A DNA stretch of 64,000 nucleotides from Eretmocerus hayati (lineage: Eukaryota; Arthropoda; Insecta; Hymenoptera; Aphelinidae), in NCBI GenBank assembly GCA_029851415.1, contig CM056744.1:120684838-120748837 (forward strand), given 5' to 3'. Each line of letters opens with the position of its first letter. Positions within the stretch are counted from its first letter, which is position 1. Of this stretch, positions 23,240 through 34,924 are shown piece after piece. Both the position numbers and the translations under genes were made by a program. The notes under the pieces were generated by a model. The model saw only the letters and a list, made by a program, of their open reading frames with translations. It was not told where the DNA came from and searched no databases.

Positions 23240-23600
23240 AGAGAAGTTTTGTTTTCTCGGACGAAGCGACTGGTTGTATGTCTTTTAGTGGACATCGCTT
23301 GGATTTTATAGGCTAAAAGTGAAGCTGAATCAGCGCGTAATGGCATGAATAACAATGAGAGCTTTGGGGATAATTAGATGTTGGGAGTATTTTTCGTGCC
23401 TCGGCGTGTCATTTTCAATGGTCACTACTCCACATCAACGAAACTCTGGTACGATGGGACTCTGACGCTCGCAGGCTCATTACTCTTGTGTTCGCCGTTG
23501 TAAAAAGATCTCAATTATCATGAATGAATTCTGACTGCGGCAGTGATGTCCATTGGATGATTCATCTCCAATATTTGGTTCAGGTGCTAGATACTGATTT
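23240..23600 (-). promoter_or_regulatory. promoter of peptide gene copy 3
   Basis: Minus-strand TATAAA (plus-strand TTTATA at 23305-23310), with GCTGATTCAGC as its inverse at 23324-23334. The shared upstream block reaches CAGGTGCTAGATACTG at about 23582. Homology to copy 1 extends on to about 23750. Confidence 0.7.
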
Positions 23601-24318
23601 AATCACAATTCTGAGATGCCAAATTGAATAGTCAGCTCAGCCACGTCATAGGATTCTACAAAATTGACATCATCATCAATTTTCTTGTTCTGCAATTTGG
23701 CTGGTCATCTCATGGACTCAGCGTGTGTCACTGGGTCCAACCTTCTTCGAGTGAACTCTGAATTGCATTGCAAAAGAACGAGTCTCAGTGAAGCCTTTTT
23801 CACTACAATCTAAAAGTCTACGCAGAGTCGAATTGAATGGATCTCGTAAATGTGAGCCCAGGATTATACAATTTGCGGAGCAATTTTAGAAATCGCTATG
23901 CCTATCGAAAGTATCTGCGAACCAAGTGAGCCAGAACGGTCAGCAAAATCCTGCTAGAGACTTATGATAATCATAATGACAGCACTTGGTGACACCATCT
24001 GTCTCACTCCATAATAATCATACTGAACCAGAAATGAAATTCCCGGAGTCAAAATGTATCACCACGTTTCGACGCTTTGAGTAGATAAATTTGAAGGATG
24101 ATAGAACACGTTCCATAGGTGATCATAAGATAAGTGTTGACTTACTGCAATATTTTTCAACGTACTTCATTGCATTTTGAAGCTTGTCCCAAGATCTTCA
24201 AAATAAGCCAAGGTGAGTTAAATTTTGACCAACCATAGCCAAGCTATCACAATTTTCCAAACAAGCAATTGTCCGCAAGTTTGCAAAAAAGTGTATACCC
24301 AACGTGCCTCCATTGATA

Positions 24319-24722
24319 GTGCTCTCTACCCTTAGAAAAGCGATGGTGGCGCCTCTAGTGGTCAAATCAGTATATTGCCAATAACAATTATTAAAAACAA
24401 AGAGGGAAGAAACCAATAGTACCGCGTCCTGCGGATTATTTTTCTACAAATTTCAAAGAAAGTTGAGTCGAGAACGGTGCAAGATTGAGCTCAAAAATTT
24501 GCGGATAGAATTTTTAGTGTTGCTGAATTCTATCCACAAACTTTTGAGCTCAATTTTGCACCGATCTCGATTCAACTTTATTTGAAATTGGTAGAAAAAA
24601 ACAATCCGCAGGGCGCGGTACTATTGGTTTCTTCCCTCTATGTTTTCAAGAACTGTTATTGTCAGTATACCAATTTGACCGCTAGAGGCGCCACCATCGC
24701 TTTTCTAAGGGTAGAGAGCACT
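24319..24722. mobile_element. 404-bp palindromic MITE
   Basis: Left end AGTGCTCTCTACCCTTAG and right end CTAAGGGTAGAGAGCACT are exact inverses and the pairing runs inward through TCCGCAGG, TTTGAGCTCAA and GGATAGAATT to a 12-bp loop near 24518. Nearly the whole element is one hairpin. Inserted in the dispersed repeat just after CCTCCATTG. Confidence 0.75.
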
Positions 24723-24764
24723 CAGTCTTAACGCGATGCGGTCGCGGTGCACGCTGAAATTTGT

Positions 24765-24900
24765 TCACAAAAACCTCAAAATGTTCCCCAATTTGGGCCA
24801 AACGACGAGTTATAAAGGCTTCATAATCATCTAACTTAGCCTGGATAACTCTTCGTTTTGCCCAAATCGTAAAAGATTCGGAGATTTTTGTAAACAAAAA
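24765..24900. repeat. imperfect hairpin
   Basis: GAACATTTTGAGGTTTTTGT-type sequence and GGCCCAAATTGG on one side are mirrored by TTTGCCCAAATCG and CGGAGATTTTTGTAAAC on the other, with a centre near 24830. Probably a further foldback relic. Confidence 0.4.
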
Positions 24901-25744
24901 TGTGCCTGTTATATGGGTTACGGAGTACCCGCGGGCAAGATACTCTCGTTAATCTCTGATGCTGTTGTGATTGATGACAAATGGCGAGTTATTCACCACA
25001 ATTCAGATGATAATAAGTAGTAAGCAACTCGTGTCAAATTTCGTATCGTCATAATCTCGAGTTACACGAGTTACATGTAAGTAAAAATAATTTTCGGGTT
25101 GCACGGCGGCCGCATCGCCGTAAGCTATATGTTCAACAATTCTGGTCTACCAAAACATTTTTCAATATACTTGAGCGCATCTTCAAACTTGTTCCTAGAC
25201 CTTCAAATTGAATGAAGATGCCTTTGAATTCGATTCGCAAGAGTCGAGGTGTCTCAATTTTTCCAAAAAGAACGATGCATATCGGCAGTAAAGTGCATAA
25301 GATCGTTTTTAACGCCGTGCAACCACATTTGGAGCTTCTTGCCACCCTAAGGCACTATTTCTAATCTATTTTCACATTATAAACACGCTCTGAGTGTTTA
25401 AAAAATTCGTACTGCACTCCCTTTTGAGATGACCACATGGGTACACACCCACAGTAATTTTGACCTTGACGTTTTGCATCCGCACTTTTCGTTTTGCTCA
25501 TAAAATCGCTCCAAACCCAAGTTTTGCACGTCCAAAAAACAAATTTCCAAGGTCTTGAGCCAAAAAATCTATAATGCGTTGAAGAACATTGAGATTGATT
25601 GGGCAAAAATTTTTGGTACCGGTTTCACTAAACGCAGAATGAACACAAAAAATGGAAGAACTCGCTTCAAATTTTCTAAGAGACGCAGACATCATCCGGA
25701 GTCGGTCCGAATCATTCATTTCCTCATATTGTAGCGTTATAGAT

Positions 25745-26345
25745 GTAAAAAAAATTGTACGAAGGTCAGCGAGTGACCAATTTTGAGTTCGGGCTGAGGT
25801 GGCATGTTGAGTACACTTACTTTATCATGGTGTTCTGAGACATCATGTTCATATATACGATCATAGTGTCTCGATTTTTACATAAAGTATCATTGTATGG
25901 AGATAAGTTTTTTTTTTAATGAGCTAGCCAATGACAAAGAAAATTGTTATTCTGTCAAAATAAAATACGAAATGAAATATAGCCTATAAAATGAATTACA
26001 TTCGAAAATATGAGGGCCAACAATTTTCATCTTTCATTCTTGCATCAACAGGGCATCTAACATTATTCAGAGATTTTGAGACCATCCGATTGTAATCTTG
26101 ATTCTTTGATCGGCAGATACTGTTTTATTCTTTTCATATTTGTTTACATTCATATCGAATGCAATTACAATGTTCCAAAATTAAACTCCAGATATAACAG
26201 AGTGATCTGAACTTGCGAGGGTTAAGAGGATGTCGGAGATCGACCTCTAAACTTCTGCTAGGATATAAAATTTTTTTATTTACAAACTCACGCTCTCAAT
26301 TTTCACTCAATCGATCTGAATTTTTCTTTGAGAGGTAGAAAATGT
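25745..26345. other. no gene recognised
   Basis: AT-rich, short frames only. Confidence 0.45.
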
Positions 26346-26349
26346 CCGT

Positions 26350-26517
26350 AAAAAGGGTGCTCTGGTGCGTTTCGCACGCAAATGTACCGCTCCGAGTCAA
26401 AAATCGATGTCAAAGGCAAATGCACAGAGAGGTTAGGTAGCTATTATCCTCAATTATTTAGGTTCTCAAGAGCCGAATCAGAACGAGTGGACCAGAGCAC
26501 CCTTTTTGCTGATTTTA
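26350..26517. mobile_element. 168-bp MITE with AAAAAGGGTGCTCTGG ends
   Basis: AAAAAGGGTGCTCTGG at 26350 is exactly inverted at 26502-26517. The short non-coding interior includes a TTTCGCACGCAAATG segment. Class not identified. Confidence 0.65.
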
Positions 26518-26948
26518 CGCATCAAATAAATCATTCCCGCAGGCATTTGATGCTCAAATGAGGGAATGGTTCTGTAAATAAGATTTCGGTAGCAAAAACG
26601 AGTATTTTGAATTGCGAAGTCGACATACACATAACCTCGTGTCGCTTGGTATGTTGGCAGCATTGGTCATGCTTGAGCTGCGGCTGTCGGCTGCTATCCG
26701 CGCCGTAAAGGGTCGCCATGTTGGCCGCCATATGCAGGATTTTTAAACTGTGGCGCCCTTATATATCCTCCCTAACCACTGCTAAGCAGACGGCGCCGCA
26801 CGGCGCGCGTTCACGCGCGTTTATGCTTCGTACCCGGCGTAGCACGAGAAAATCGTGGTTTCCCGGTGGAAATGAGTGGTCCGGGTCGGGTGAAAGTGTG
26901 TCTGTTGTGAGTGTTTTGTACTGTGTTGTGTGTGTGTAAACCCACGCG

Positions 26949-27161
26949 ATGTGCAAATGTTCACGTGCGATGGTTGTCTTGCGACGGATGCAGCTTCGCC
27001 GTAGCGCCGTGGCATCCCTCGAAAAATACGACTTTGTTATTCATGAGAATAACAAAAATGCGGCCCAGGGCCAAAGGAAACGTCGTGTCGGAGTTGTGTT
27101 AGGCCTTATAGAAGCTAGCCAGCCCAGGGAAACATTTGTTGGCCTTGCCCTGATGGCATGA
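26949..27161 (+). CDS. possible small basic ORF in a CpG-rich block
   Basis: 70 codons from an ATG at 26949, ending TGA, rich in Arg and Lys (QRKRRVGVV near the middle). It lies in 26630-27160, a segment with many CpG and a TATATA at 26760. I recognise no domain, and there is no clear splice donor. It could be a promoter/first exon of an unannotated transcript, or chance. Confidence 0.2.
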   Translation: MCKCSRAMVVLRRMQLRRSAVASLEKYDFVIHENNKNAAQGQRKRRVGVVLGLIEASQPRETFVGLALMA

Positions 27162-27169
27162 ATGATGTT

Positions 27170-28190
27170 ACAATACGGCGTGTTTCTCCCATTCCAGTGT
27201 ATGTATTTTCTTGTGTCACTTCACAGATATTGCACAAAATATTCAATATGAGATGGAATATTGTGCTTTATACATTCAAAATGATGTAAAAAATATGATC
27301 TAACGTGTACAAGTTGAATGGAGTAGAATACTTGTTTAGAAGTTACTTTGATTGAGTTTCTGAATATCGTTGTTTAGAATCTGCAAGTACCATCAACCTC
27401 GAACTTTGTCTCTGACCTTGCTATTGGTTTGTTAGTGGTTGATGGTGGATTCTGAACTATTCAGAATTTATAGAAACCTCATTGCCCGTAATTTCCACTC
27501 CCCAAATGTGAGTTTGTGTGATGAGTACGCATTCTTGTCGAGGAAACGCAGACTAAGTCTTTTGATTTTGAGCTGCTTCTGTGGCTCACAGGAATGAGTT
27601 GGAGAGTCTTTTACATTGAGATGGTGTGATACATGGGAAACTTCTAATGAATGCACTTCTGTAGTAGCAACCTATTTTACTTCATCGTAAAAGTCCATTG
27701 ATCAACCAAAGATTTGTCAAGTCAACTTCCCAAATTCCTGATCACTCAGGATTAGAATAAAATTCAATTCCAATATTCTGAATCAGGCAAAATTTTTCCA
27801 ATCCATGAAAAATCCGTGGAACTAAAAACAGTCCAAAGTCTGTTTTGTAGAATAATAGAACTTCTCTCAAGAAAGGTTGATATAAGTACTTGGTGTGCGA
27901 GCTTGGATACTTTTCCTGTATGAATGTGGTTTTGTATGCTTATATATGCATTAACCAATGACGCAGTTGAATTCATATTGATGAATATGGATGCAGATAA
28001 TTGTCTATTTGGAAAGATGAACCTGCTCTGCAAGGAAGCTCCAGATCCATTCTTGTATTCGAGTATGAATTTTGGAACTGTCAGATGTCAAATCTCAAGG
28101 AGTTATGATTTTCTAATGTTGATCAGGAATCCTTTGACTCTGATAAAGAATCTCATTCTTGTTGAAGGATGAGTAAAGTCTCTCAGACAA
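27170..28190. other. no gene recognised
   Basis: AT-rich; overlapping short frames on both strands at 27764-28172 have no domain or splice support. Confidence 0.4.
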
Positions 28191-28194
28191 CATG

Positions 28195-28560
28195 AATTTT
28201 TGAATTCATCTTGTTTTAGGAAAAGGACTTTTTTGGAGAGTATCTACAAACTATTCAAGTTTGTGAGCGTGAATGTATAGAATGCAGAGATATGGATATT
28301 TTGAATTCATCTCGACTTGGAAAAAATGACTCTTTTCGAAGAGTATTTTCGAATAATCTACAATTGTGAGCGTGAATATATTGGGTGCTTGATATGAATT
28401 CGTGAATTCATTCTAATTTGGAAAAATAATACTTTTTGGAAGATAATTCTCAAATCATTTTCGAGGAGAAACGTAAATTCATTGATGGCTAAGACTTGCC
28501 TTTTTTGGAGTTCAACTCAAATGTTTCATGCTTGTAAACGTGAATAATCAGATTTTGAGC
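28195..28560 (+). repeat. tandem repeat, about 100-bp unit, 3-4 copies
   Basis: Units contain TTGAATTCATCT, then GGAAAAA and an ACTTTTTGG-type motif, then GTGAGCGTGAAT. They start near 28199, 28297 and 28400, with a decayed fourth. Non-coding. Confidence 0.6.
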
Positions 28561-28569
28561 GCAGACTCT

Positions 28570-30147
28570 TGCTTCAGCAACTCGTCTTTCCCGGGATATG
28601 GCGACATTCCATCAGTGGTGCCAACAATAGAAAATTACACATGAGAAGCTCATTCTAAGTGTCGCCATCTACACTTGGAATAAGCTAACTAGCGCCAGCC
28701 CGCCTGATAACCTGCGAAGGTCCGACATCCTCTTAATGATACTCGAAGAGTAGATGGCAGGATGATTTCCTGGTGCATCGATCTAGGCGCAATTATCTCT
28801 CAAATTGAATAACTGTCTGAAAGTGACAGTACCGAACGAATTCGGAAAACTCAAAAGAGAATCCGAAAGTTTCTAAACGAAGCTCGAAATATTGTCCAGA
28901 GCTTTGGGTCAGCCAGAGATTACAAAACAGCACCAGGGTTTTTGAAGCAGTTCGCCTAGTCGGCCCATTATAGGATAGCCCTGACAAATATTGTACTTTC
29001 CACTCGATCGCGTTTCTCCCCCCGGCCTTCGTAATTGCACGAGAACGTTATCTTGAGTACAGTGGCACAAGCAAAGCCAAGCGGCTACTATCTGTTACCT
29101 ATACATTGTAAAAGTGTATAGTAGTTGAGTGAGAGAAAAAAAAGAGGCAACAAGGGGTGCCCGATCGGCCGTGAAGGGATTTCACCCGGTCGACTAGCAC
29201 TACTGAAGCTGCCACGACTGCTCATTGGATGTGTAGTGCTCAGTAGTGCGAGCGAGGGGCTCGCTTTGATGTAAGTATAAGTATTAACCTCGAGTATAAC
29301 TATGGCTCGTGCACCCAAGAATACTGCAGTTGGTCTGTTCAGGGGTTATGTTGATGCGCCAGAGTCTGGAGTCTTCATATTTAGTCCGATCGGACCTTCA
29401 AGGGGGTGCACAAGGCCTTGTAGGGGCTGTGGATGAGCAGCGATATCTGCCTGCGCTCTTGGGGATTGCTTTTGTTGCATTGAATTTGTGATTGGATTCT
29501 GTAACCCGATACGCAAAGTCAGACTGATAGTTTCTCGTGGGAAATGTAAACCTTGACTCTACTGTCGTATCATCTGGGTCATCGTTGGTTAGGCTACTCG
29601 TGGAGCTAGATCGATGAAAGTCAGTTTGAAATTGTCAAAGAACCATGTAGCGTTCTGGAAGTTGATCTAATCAAGGATTATTGTATGGAAAATATTAGAA
29701 CGATATTAATCAAAGCAGAGGCCCGATTCCTTAATGACATGATAATACTTTCAAAGAACGATCATTGACGAGTGCAGTATCCAGAACACCGCTGCAGATT
29801 TTTTATAATTCTGAAGATCTTGACTTGTGATTTACGTGGTTGTTGAAGAGAGATTTTCTGAAAGTAACATGAGAAAACTTCCCTTGATTTCAAAATAATT
29901 GTGGCTTGTGGAACATGTCAAGTGGAATGAGATGGATTACCGTGTATTAGATACGATATGTATAGCATTGTGAATTATAGTTTTTACAACGGAATTCTCC
30001 AAATATCGCAAGAAATTATAGCAACTCTTACAGGATCTCTCAAAAACTCTAGTTGCTCAATTTTACGCAATAATTTTCATACATTTCGAGTAGTCTATGA
30101 TCACCATAGATTCCTCGCTCCAATTGATTACTTTGCTATTCATATGT
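28570..30147. other. no gene recognised
   Basis: Spacer 3' of the protease homologue. 28560-28800 has scattered CG-rich words but no frame. No polyadenylation signal of the consensus type found close to 30148. Confidence 0.4.
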
Positions 30148-31552
30148 CTAAACTGATGGTACTTCATTGGTCATCATCTTGGTTTTGACGAGTGATAAAG
30201 GTTCCAACCGATTCAATGCGTCATCGTTGATATATTCATCAAGAAAAGCTCTGAAATCTCGCAAGTGGATCAACAAATTTGGTTGGGCTGATGTGGTAAA
30301 ACAAGCACCGGGCACGGGACATCTTGGAATCAACACGGCAACAATATTTCTCTCCTTGTTCAACACTGGACCTCCAAAATCTCCCTACAGAAATTAAATT
30401 TTGATTCCACATCAATTTTATATCAAATGGTATTGACCACAGCCAGAGATGAAAGGTATGCTCTGAGAATACGCGCCAATATTGCAATGAAGTAATCTAC
30501 GACTATTGAATGGAACATAGCTCTCCAATTTTTCATGGTTGTAAGTGCGTAACCAGAGGATAAAAACCTGTATAAGAAAAGAAAAAATTGTGTGATGATC
30601 CGGTAAACTCACATTCACTGCAATAGCCAAGGAATCCGTACACATCAGTCTGCTTGGCAATATATATGGAGTAGACGTTGGCAGTATGAATTTTATGTGA
30701 TTCATGCAATGATCTCTATCCCATACTCTTATCGTTGCAGCCCTGGGCCGTTCAGGACGCTCCAAGAGTCGCTCAGCATCTATCGTGGGGCCCCATCCAA
30801 CCATTTGCAATTTGGATCCGGGCTTGTCACTACCATCGAAATAGTCAATTTTTCCATGCTTCACAAGTGCATTCACCCAGCTCAACTGAAATCATTACAA
30901 TTTCCATTCATTGGCTCTCTCGAATCGTTTTGAACTTTTATGGACTTGGAGAATAGAATGATCTATTGTGAGTATTCATAGGAACGCCTATTTTGTTATT
31001 CAATCAGGTAAACAAGATTGGTTCAGTGGTTCTAGCATCATAGGATAATATTGCACTCACTTTAATCAAGGCAATATCATCCGAGTTCTTGTCAAATTTA
31101 GGTTTGTTGTTTATTCTTTCCCAATCTCCATAGGTAATTTTCCACGATAGACCGAATACTCCGCGTCTAGTTGATCCAGGATCAGCCGAACCAGTAACCA
31201 CAACCAGATCTTTTAATGGTACGTTTAAGCACGAGGCAGTGGTTAATACGAGACTCTTGGATATGAGGGATCCTGTGCAAACGTGCTGCCCATTATCTTT
31301 TCGAGTGATAAGTACTACGAAAGGAAGCGCAGCTTTTCCGCCACGGATGTGCGCAACTTTCCCGAATAGCGGTTCAGCCTTCAGCAATAGAAATTGATCT
31401 GCAACAGACCGATTCAATTCAATGATGATTTGTCCGGATTTCACCGGAACTGTTTTTGAAATCGTTTACTAGAGAAGCAAGTACAAAATGCAGAATCAAC
31501 CAAACTCACACATGATCCAAAAGTGCACGGCAGTAACGATGAGGAGTCGCAT
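30148..31552 (-). CDS. serine protease homologue, catalytically dead
   Basis: Four minus-strand exons: 31510-31552, 31061-31449, 30613-30885 and 30148-30384; frames join to about 313 residues. Residues 1-14 (MRLLIVTAVHFWIM) look like a signal peptide. The chymotrypsin (S1) fold is shown by CTGSLISKSLVLTTASC, by DDIALIK with the catalytic-type Asp, by VGWG, and by GDFGGPV. Where active enzymes have TAAHC this has TTASC (His to Ser), and GDSGGP is GDFGGP (Ser to Phe), so two of three catalytic residues are gone. The usual (R/K)-IVGG cleavage site reads HIRGG, so normal zymogen activation is unlikely. Such homologues in insects act as cofactors or binding proteins in haemolymph, venom or reproductive fluid; which applies here is not shown. 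Exon 1-2 junction is the least certain. A frame at 30418-30560 also follows a good acceptor, but I treat it as intronic. Confidence 0.75.
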
Positions 31553-31559
31553 TGTGGAA

Positions 31560-31884
31560 GATGGATTCTCGAAGAATACTCAATTTTGAGGTTTTGCACT
31601 ATTCAAGATTATTACAGAAGTAATTCAAGCTTTCATCAAAAGTAGTCGTTAAGTGTCTCCTACAGAACTAGTATGGGCTATTTTTACTGTCTCAATTATA
31701 CACTGCTATCTAAGTTCAACAATATCTTTGCACAAGCTCATATTATTCAAATATTCTTGAATCTTAATTGAATAATTGGTTCGTTGAATGAGTAGATGGA
31801 ATGATAATCAGACTTGTATAATTTAATCTCTGACAGCTCAACTTCCTTGGTATTACAGAGTTTCAATAGCAGGTTCACAGATTA
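31560..31884. other. 5' flank of the protease homologue
   Basis: AT-rich. I see no canonical TATA box at a convincing distance from the start at 31552. Confidence 0.3.
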
Positions 31885-33674
31885 CACAACCCCACAAAAA
31901 AAAGTTCTGACCAAACCCCCAAACTATATCACCTTCATGTTTTGGGAGTCGCTGAATCCGAATCCAGGGTCAGATTTGCTCCAGCACGTCGAGATTTTGA
32001 CATAACTTCAAAAGAGCATGAGTTGACAAAATTGCTCCAAAATCATAATCAAACCATACTGAATCCACTTTTGACCATTAACCTTACGTTTTCGGGGTCA
32101 CTGAATCCGAATACAAATTTAGTTCGGTCCCAGCGTATAATCGTTCTGAATAACCTCAAAAAATCATGATTTCCCAATGATATTCGTACCTGGTGATCAA
32201 ACCATACTTTGTTTTGCTTATTCTATAAATTTTGGGGTCGCTGAATCCGAATTTGGGGCCAGTTTGGTTCCAGCACATCATCATCCTGACATAACCTCAA
32301 AAAGTCATAATTTTCCAAGGATACTCGGATCTGGTGATCAAACCATACTTTGTTTTGCCTACACTATATGTTTTTAGAGTCGCTGAATCCGAATCCAAGT
32401 TCAATTTGATCCCAGCACATCATCATTCTGACTTAACCTCAAAGAATCAGTATCTCCCGAGACTGCTGATGGCTGCTGAACAAACCATACTTTGTTTTGC
32501 CTTTGCTACATGGTCATGAAGCAGAGATATGCCCTGTCAGGGTGCCGACTCAGAGAGCAAATATTGAGCTGCTCCTGAGAACCAGTCTCAGGGCCAGTCC
32601 ATTTCTACCGGATTTAGGCCAAGGCTCGGGTACAGTGTCCCTTGACTGGGGCCGGAGGGTCGCCACAACCCAGAACCGAGACACCAGAGTGCCTCAGTTC
32701 ACCTTGACGTTTTGCGAGAGGAGGCAAAGTGTGCCGAGTACCAGTTTTGGAGCCAGGCCTTACCAATCTCACAACTCGAGCTCTAGTCTATTTTGGAGCT
32801 TGCTATGGCTCCAAAATAGACTCGAGCTCGAGTTGTGAGATTGGCATAGCAAGTCTTCTTTTATTCGAATGACCTATGTAACGTATATCGTTTCCGTTTA
32901 CCTGGTGTTGTATCTCGCTTCAGCATCCAGCAAAAAACGGTCAGCATGTTGACATCACATCTTCCTTGATAACGATCTTCCAATACTCTGATATCTTGAT
33001 GGAAGCGTTCGCCTTGTCCGTCACGGATTCAGCGACCGCAGAAACCTGCAGTATAGGCAAAACAAAGAATGGTTTGATCACCAGGTCCAAGTATCTCCGG
33101 AAAATCACGATTTTTCGAGGTTATGTGAGAAAACTGATGTGCCGGGACGTAACTGACCTTGGATTTGTATTCAGCGACCCCAAAAACATATAGTTTAGGC
33201 AGGATGAACTATGGTTCGGTCACCAGGTAAAAGTGTCCTTGGGAAATCATGATTTTTTGAGGTTATGTCAGAACGATGATGTGCTGGGACCAAATTCGCC
33301 CAAATTCGGATTCAGTGACCCCAAGAACATTTAGTGTAGGCAAAACAAAGTATGGTTTGATCACCAGGTCCGAATATCCTTGGGAAATCCTGATTTTTTA
33401 AGGTTTTGTCAGAACGATGATATACTGGGACCAAACTAAATCCGTATTCAGATTCAGCGATCCCGAAAACGTAAGGTTAGTGGTCAAAAGTGGATTCAGT
33501 ATGGTTTGATTATGATTTTGGAGCAATTTTGTCAACTCATGCTTTTTTGAGGTTATGTCAAAATTTCGACGTGCTGAAACAAAACTGACCCTGGATTCGG
33601 ATTCAGCAACCCCCAAAACATAAGGGTAATATAGTTTAGGAGTTTGGTCAGAACTTCTTTTTTGTGGGGCTGTG
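31885..33674. mobile_element. 1.79-kb long inverted repeat made of tandem subunits
   Basis: Outer ends CACAACCCCACAAAAAAAAG and its inverse at 33650-33674 define two arms (about 31885-32520 and 33000-33674). Each arm is made of four to five diverged units of about 140-150 bp. The unit reads, in order, GATCAAACCATACTTTG, TTTTGGGGTCGCTGAATCCG, CCAGCACATCATC and TGACATAACCTCAAAA; right-arm units are inverted. The loop (about 32520-33000) is less AT-rich and contains its own hairpin. Foldback-type architecture, no coding region recognised. Confidence 0.75.
32763..32844. repeat. short strong hairpin in the loop
   Basis: Arms of about 35 bp (CCAATCTCACAACTCGAGCT... and the inverse ...CGAGTTGTGAGATTGG) around a small loop. 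Lies in the centre of the 31885-33674 inverted repeat and next to GGAGCCAGGCC. Confidence 0.75.
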
Positions 33675-33679
33675 TTATT

Positions 33680-34360
33680 GATCTTTGAAAGTATGGAACC
33701 TCTGTTTTTTTTTATTCAAATCAACCTTGATACTGAGTCAATTTGAATGGGAATCACCAATTACTCAATCTTTTCACTTTTACAAGAAATCATATTGGAA
33801 TTGAGAGCTGTAATTAAAAATCTAGATTCCCACAGTTCAACTTAATACATTTCAAAACAAGGATGTGAGATCCTCGGTAAAAACTCTTTTCGCATTCGAG
33901 TGACGAATTTCTGACTCAAACAGGAAGCAAAGTAAAAACTTTGCACACTTATACCGTAATCCAGGGTTTTTATCGTCTGTATAGGAATACGGCAATTATT
34001 CAAGAATAAATTCTTCACTTTCTTTCAACACAGCAGATAGAAGAATAGTGTACGACGTTCTGTCGAAATGGTTTTTGCATTATTGTAACAATGCTAAGCC
34101 TCGCCTCCGGCTTTGGACAGGAAACATCACTTGGTGTGCAAAAACCATTACTCCCGCCCTCGAAACGAAATTGTCCTAGTATTGTAATCATTCTTATGAG
34201 AAGTGCAATAAAAATCCTATGTGGGGGCAACCACAACACGAAGGACTCTTCACTCGATGTCTTTCAATCTCTCATGAATCAAAAACAAGCAAAAGTGCCT
34301 AATTTGATAAAGCATCATTTAAGAAAACCTCCAGATAACCTCACTGCACGAGAAACACAG
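33680..34360. other. no gene recognised
   Basis: AT-rich; a frame at 34091-34447 overlaps the next TIR element and shows no domain. Confidence 0.4.
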
Positions 34361-34793
34361 GCTGACTCTACAACCTCGCGCTGGACGCGTTGCGCGCGCT
34401 GCTCGCGCAAATACCGTATCTTGGCTGCACCAGCAGTATGCCACTAATCTCTTGGTGCCCTTAGCTGCATTTGAAATAATCAAATAGACCATTTTGACGT
34501 AAAATTTGAAGAGAAGTACGATAAAGATATCAGATTCGAGGTTTAAAGTGTCTTTCACGTGGTAATAACGATTTTTTGGGAAAACGATTGACACCATGCA
34601 GGGAGTGACTTGCAGCTCAAATCTGATATCTTTATTGTATCTCTCGTCAAATTTCACGCCAAAATGGTCTATTCAAGTCTTTCAAATGCAACTAATTGTA
34701 AGGACACCAAGAGATTAGCGGCATACTGCTGGTGCAGCCAAAATACAGTATTCGCGTGAGCAGCGCGTCTAGCGCGAGGCTGTAGAGTCAGCC
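34361..34793. mobile_element. 433-bp TIR element, GCTGACTCTACAACCTCGCG ends
   Basis: Inverted arms of about 170 bp: GCTGACTCTACAACCTCGCG on the left and CGCGAGGCTGTAGAGTCAGC on the right, continuing through GCGCTGCTCGCG, CTGCACCAGCAGTATG, CCACTAATCTCTTGG and ATAGACCATTTTG. Interior of about 90 bp has no coding potential. Class unknown. Confidence 0.75.
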
Positions 34794-34924
34794 AATGGCA
34801 ATAAGGGTGTATCTATATGAATGATGTTCTGTAAAAAGTTGGTTGAATTCGCAACCAATATTTCAACCAGCTGGTTGAATTTTCAACTGACTGGTTGAAT
34901 TTTCATGCAAGCAATTATATCCCG

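Larger units (their letters stand above)
24150..25740. repeat. diverged dispersed repeat, related to 56880-57640
   Basis: Shared blocks in the same order include GAAGCTTGTC followed by AAGA(T/C)CTTC, AACGTGCCTCCAT, CCAAGTTTTGCA, and an end encoding NFLRDADIIRSRSE... that matches NFLENADIIQRRFE... near 57500. The last match is better at protein than DNA level, hinting that it was once coding (plus strand). No known transposase recognised. The copy is interrupted by the palindromes at 24319-24722 and 24765-24900. Confidence 0.45.

Noticed and set aside
30418..30560. Extra exon of the protease homologue after a good acceptor (TTATACAG)
   Set aside because: It ends in a stop before the GDFGGPV segment, while exon 3 joins exon 4 in phase; kept as intron.
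32966..33193. Frame beginning MITIFQYSDILMEAFALS, transposase-like at first sight
   Set aside because: It lies in subunits of the inverted repeat and does not continue into any known domain.
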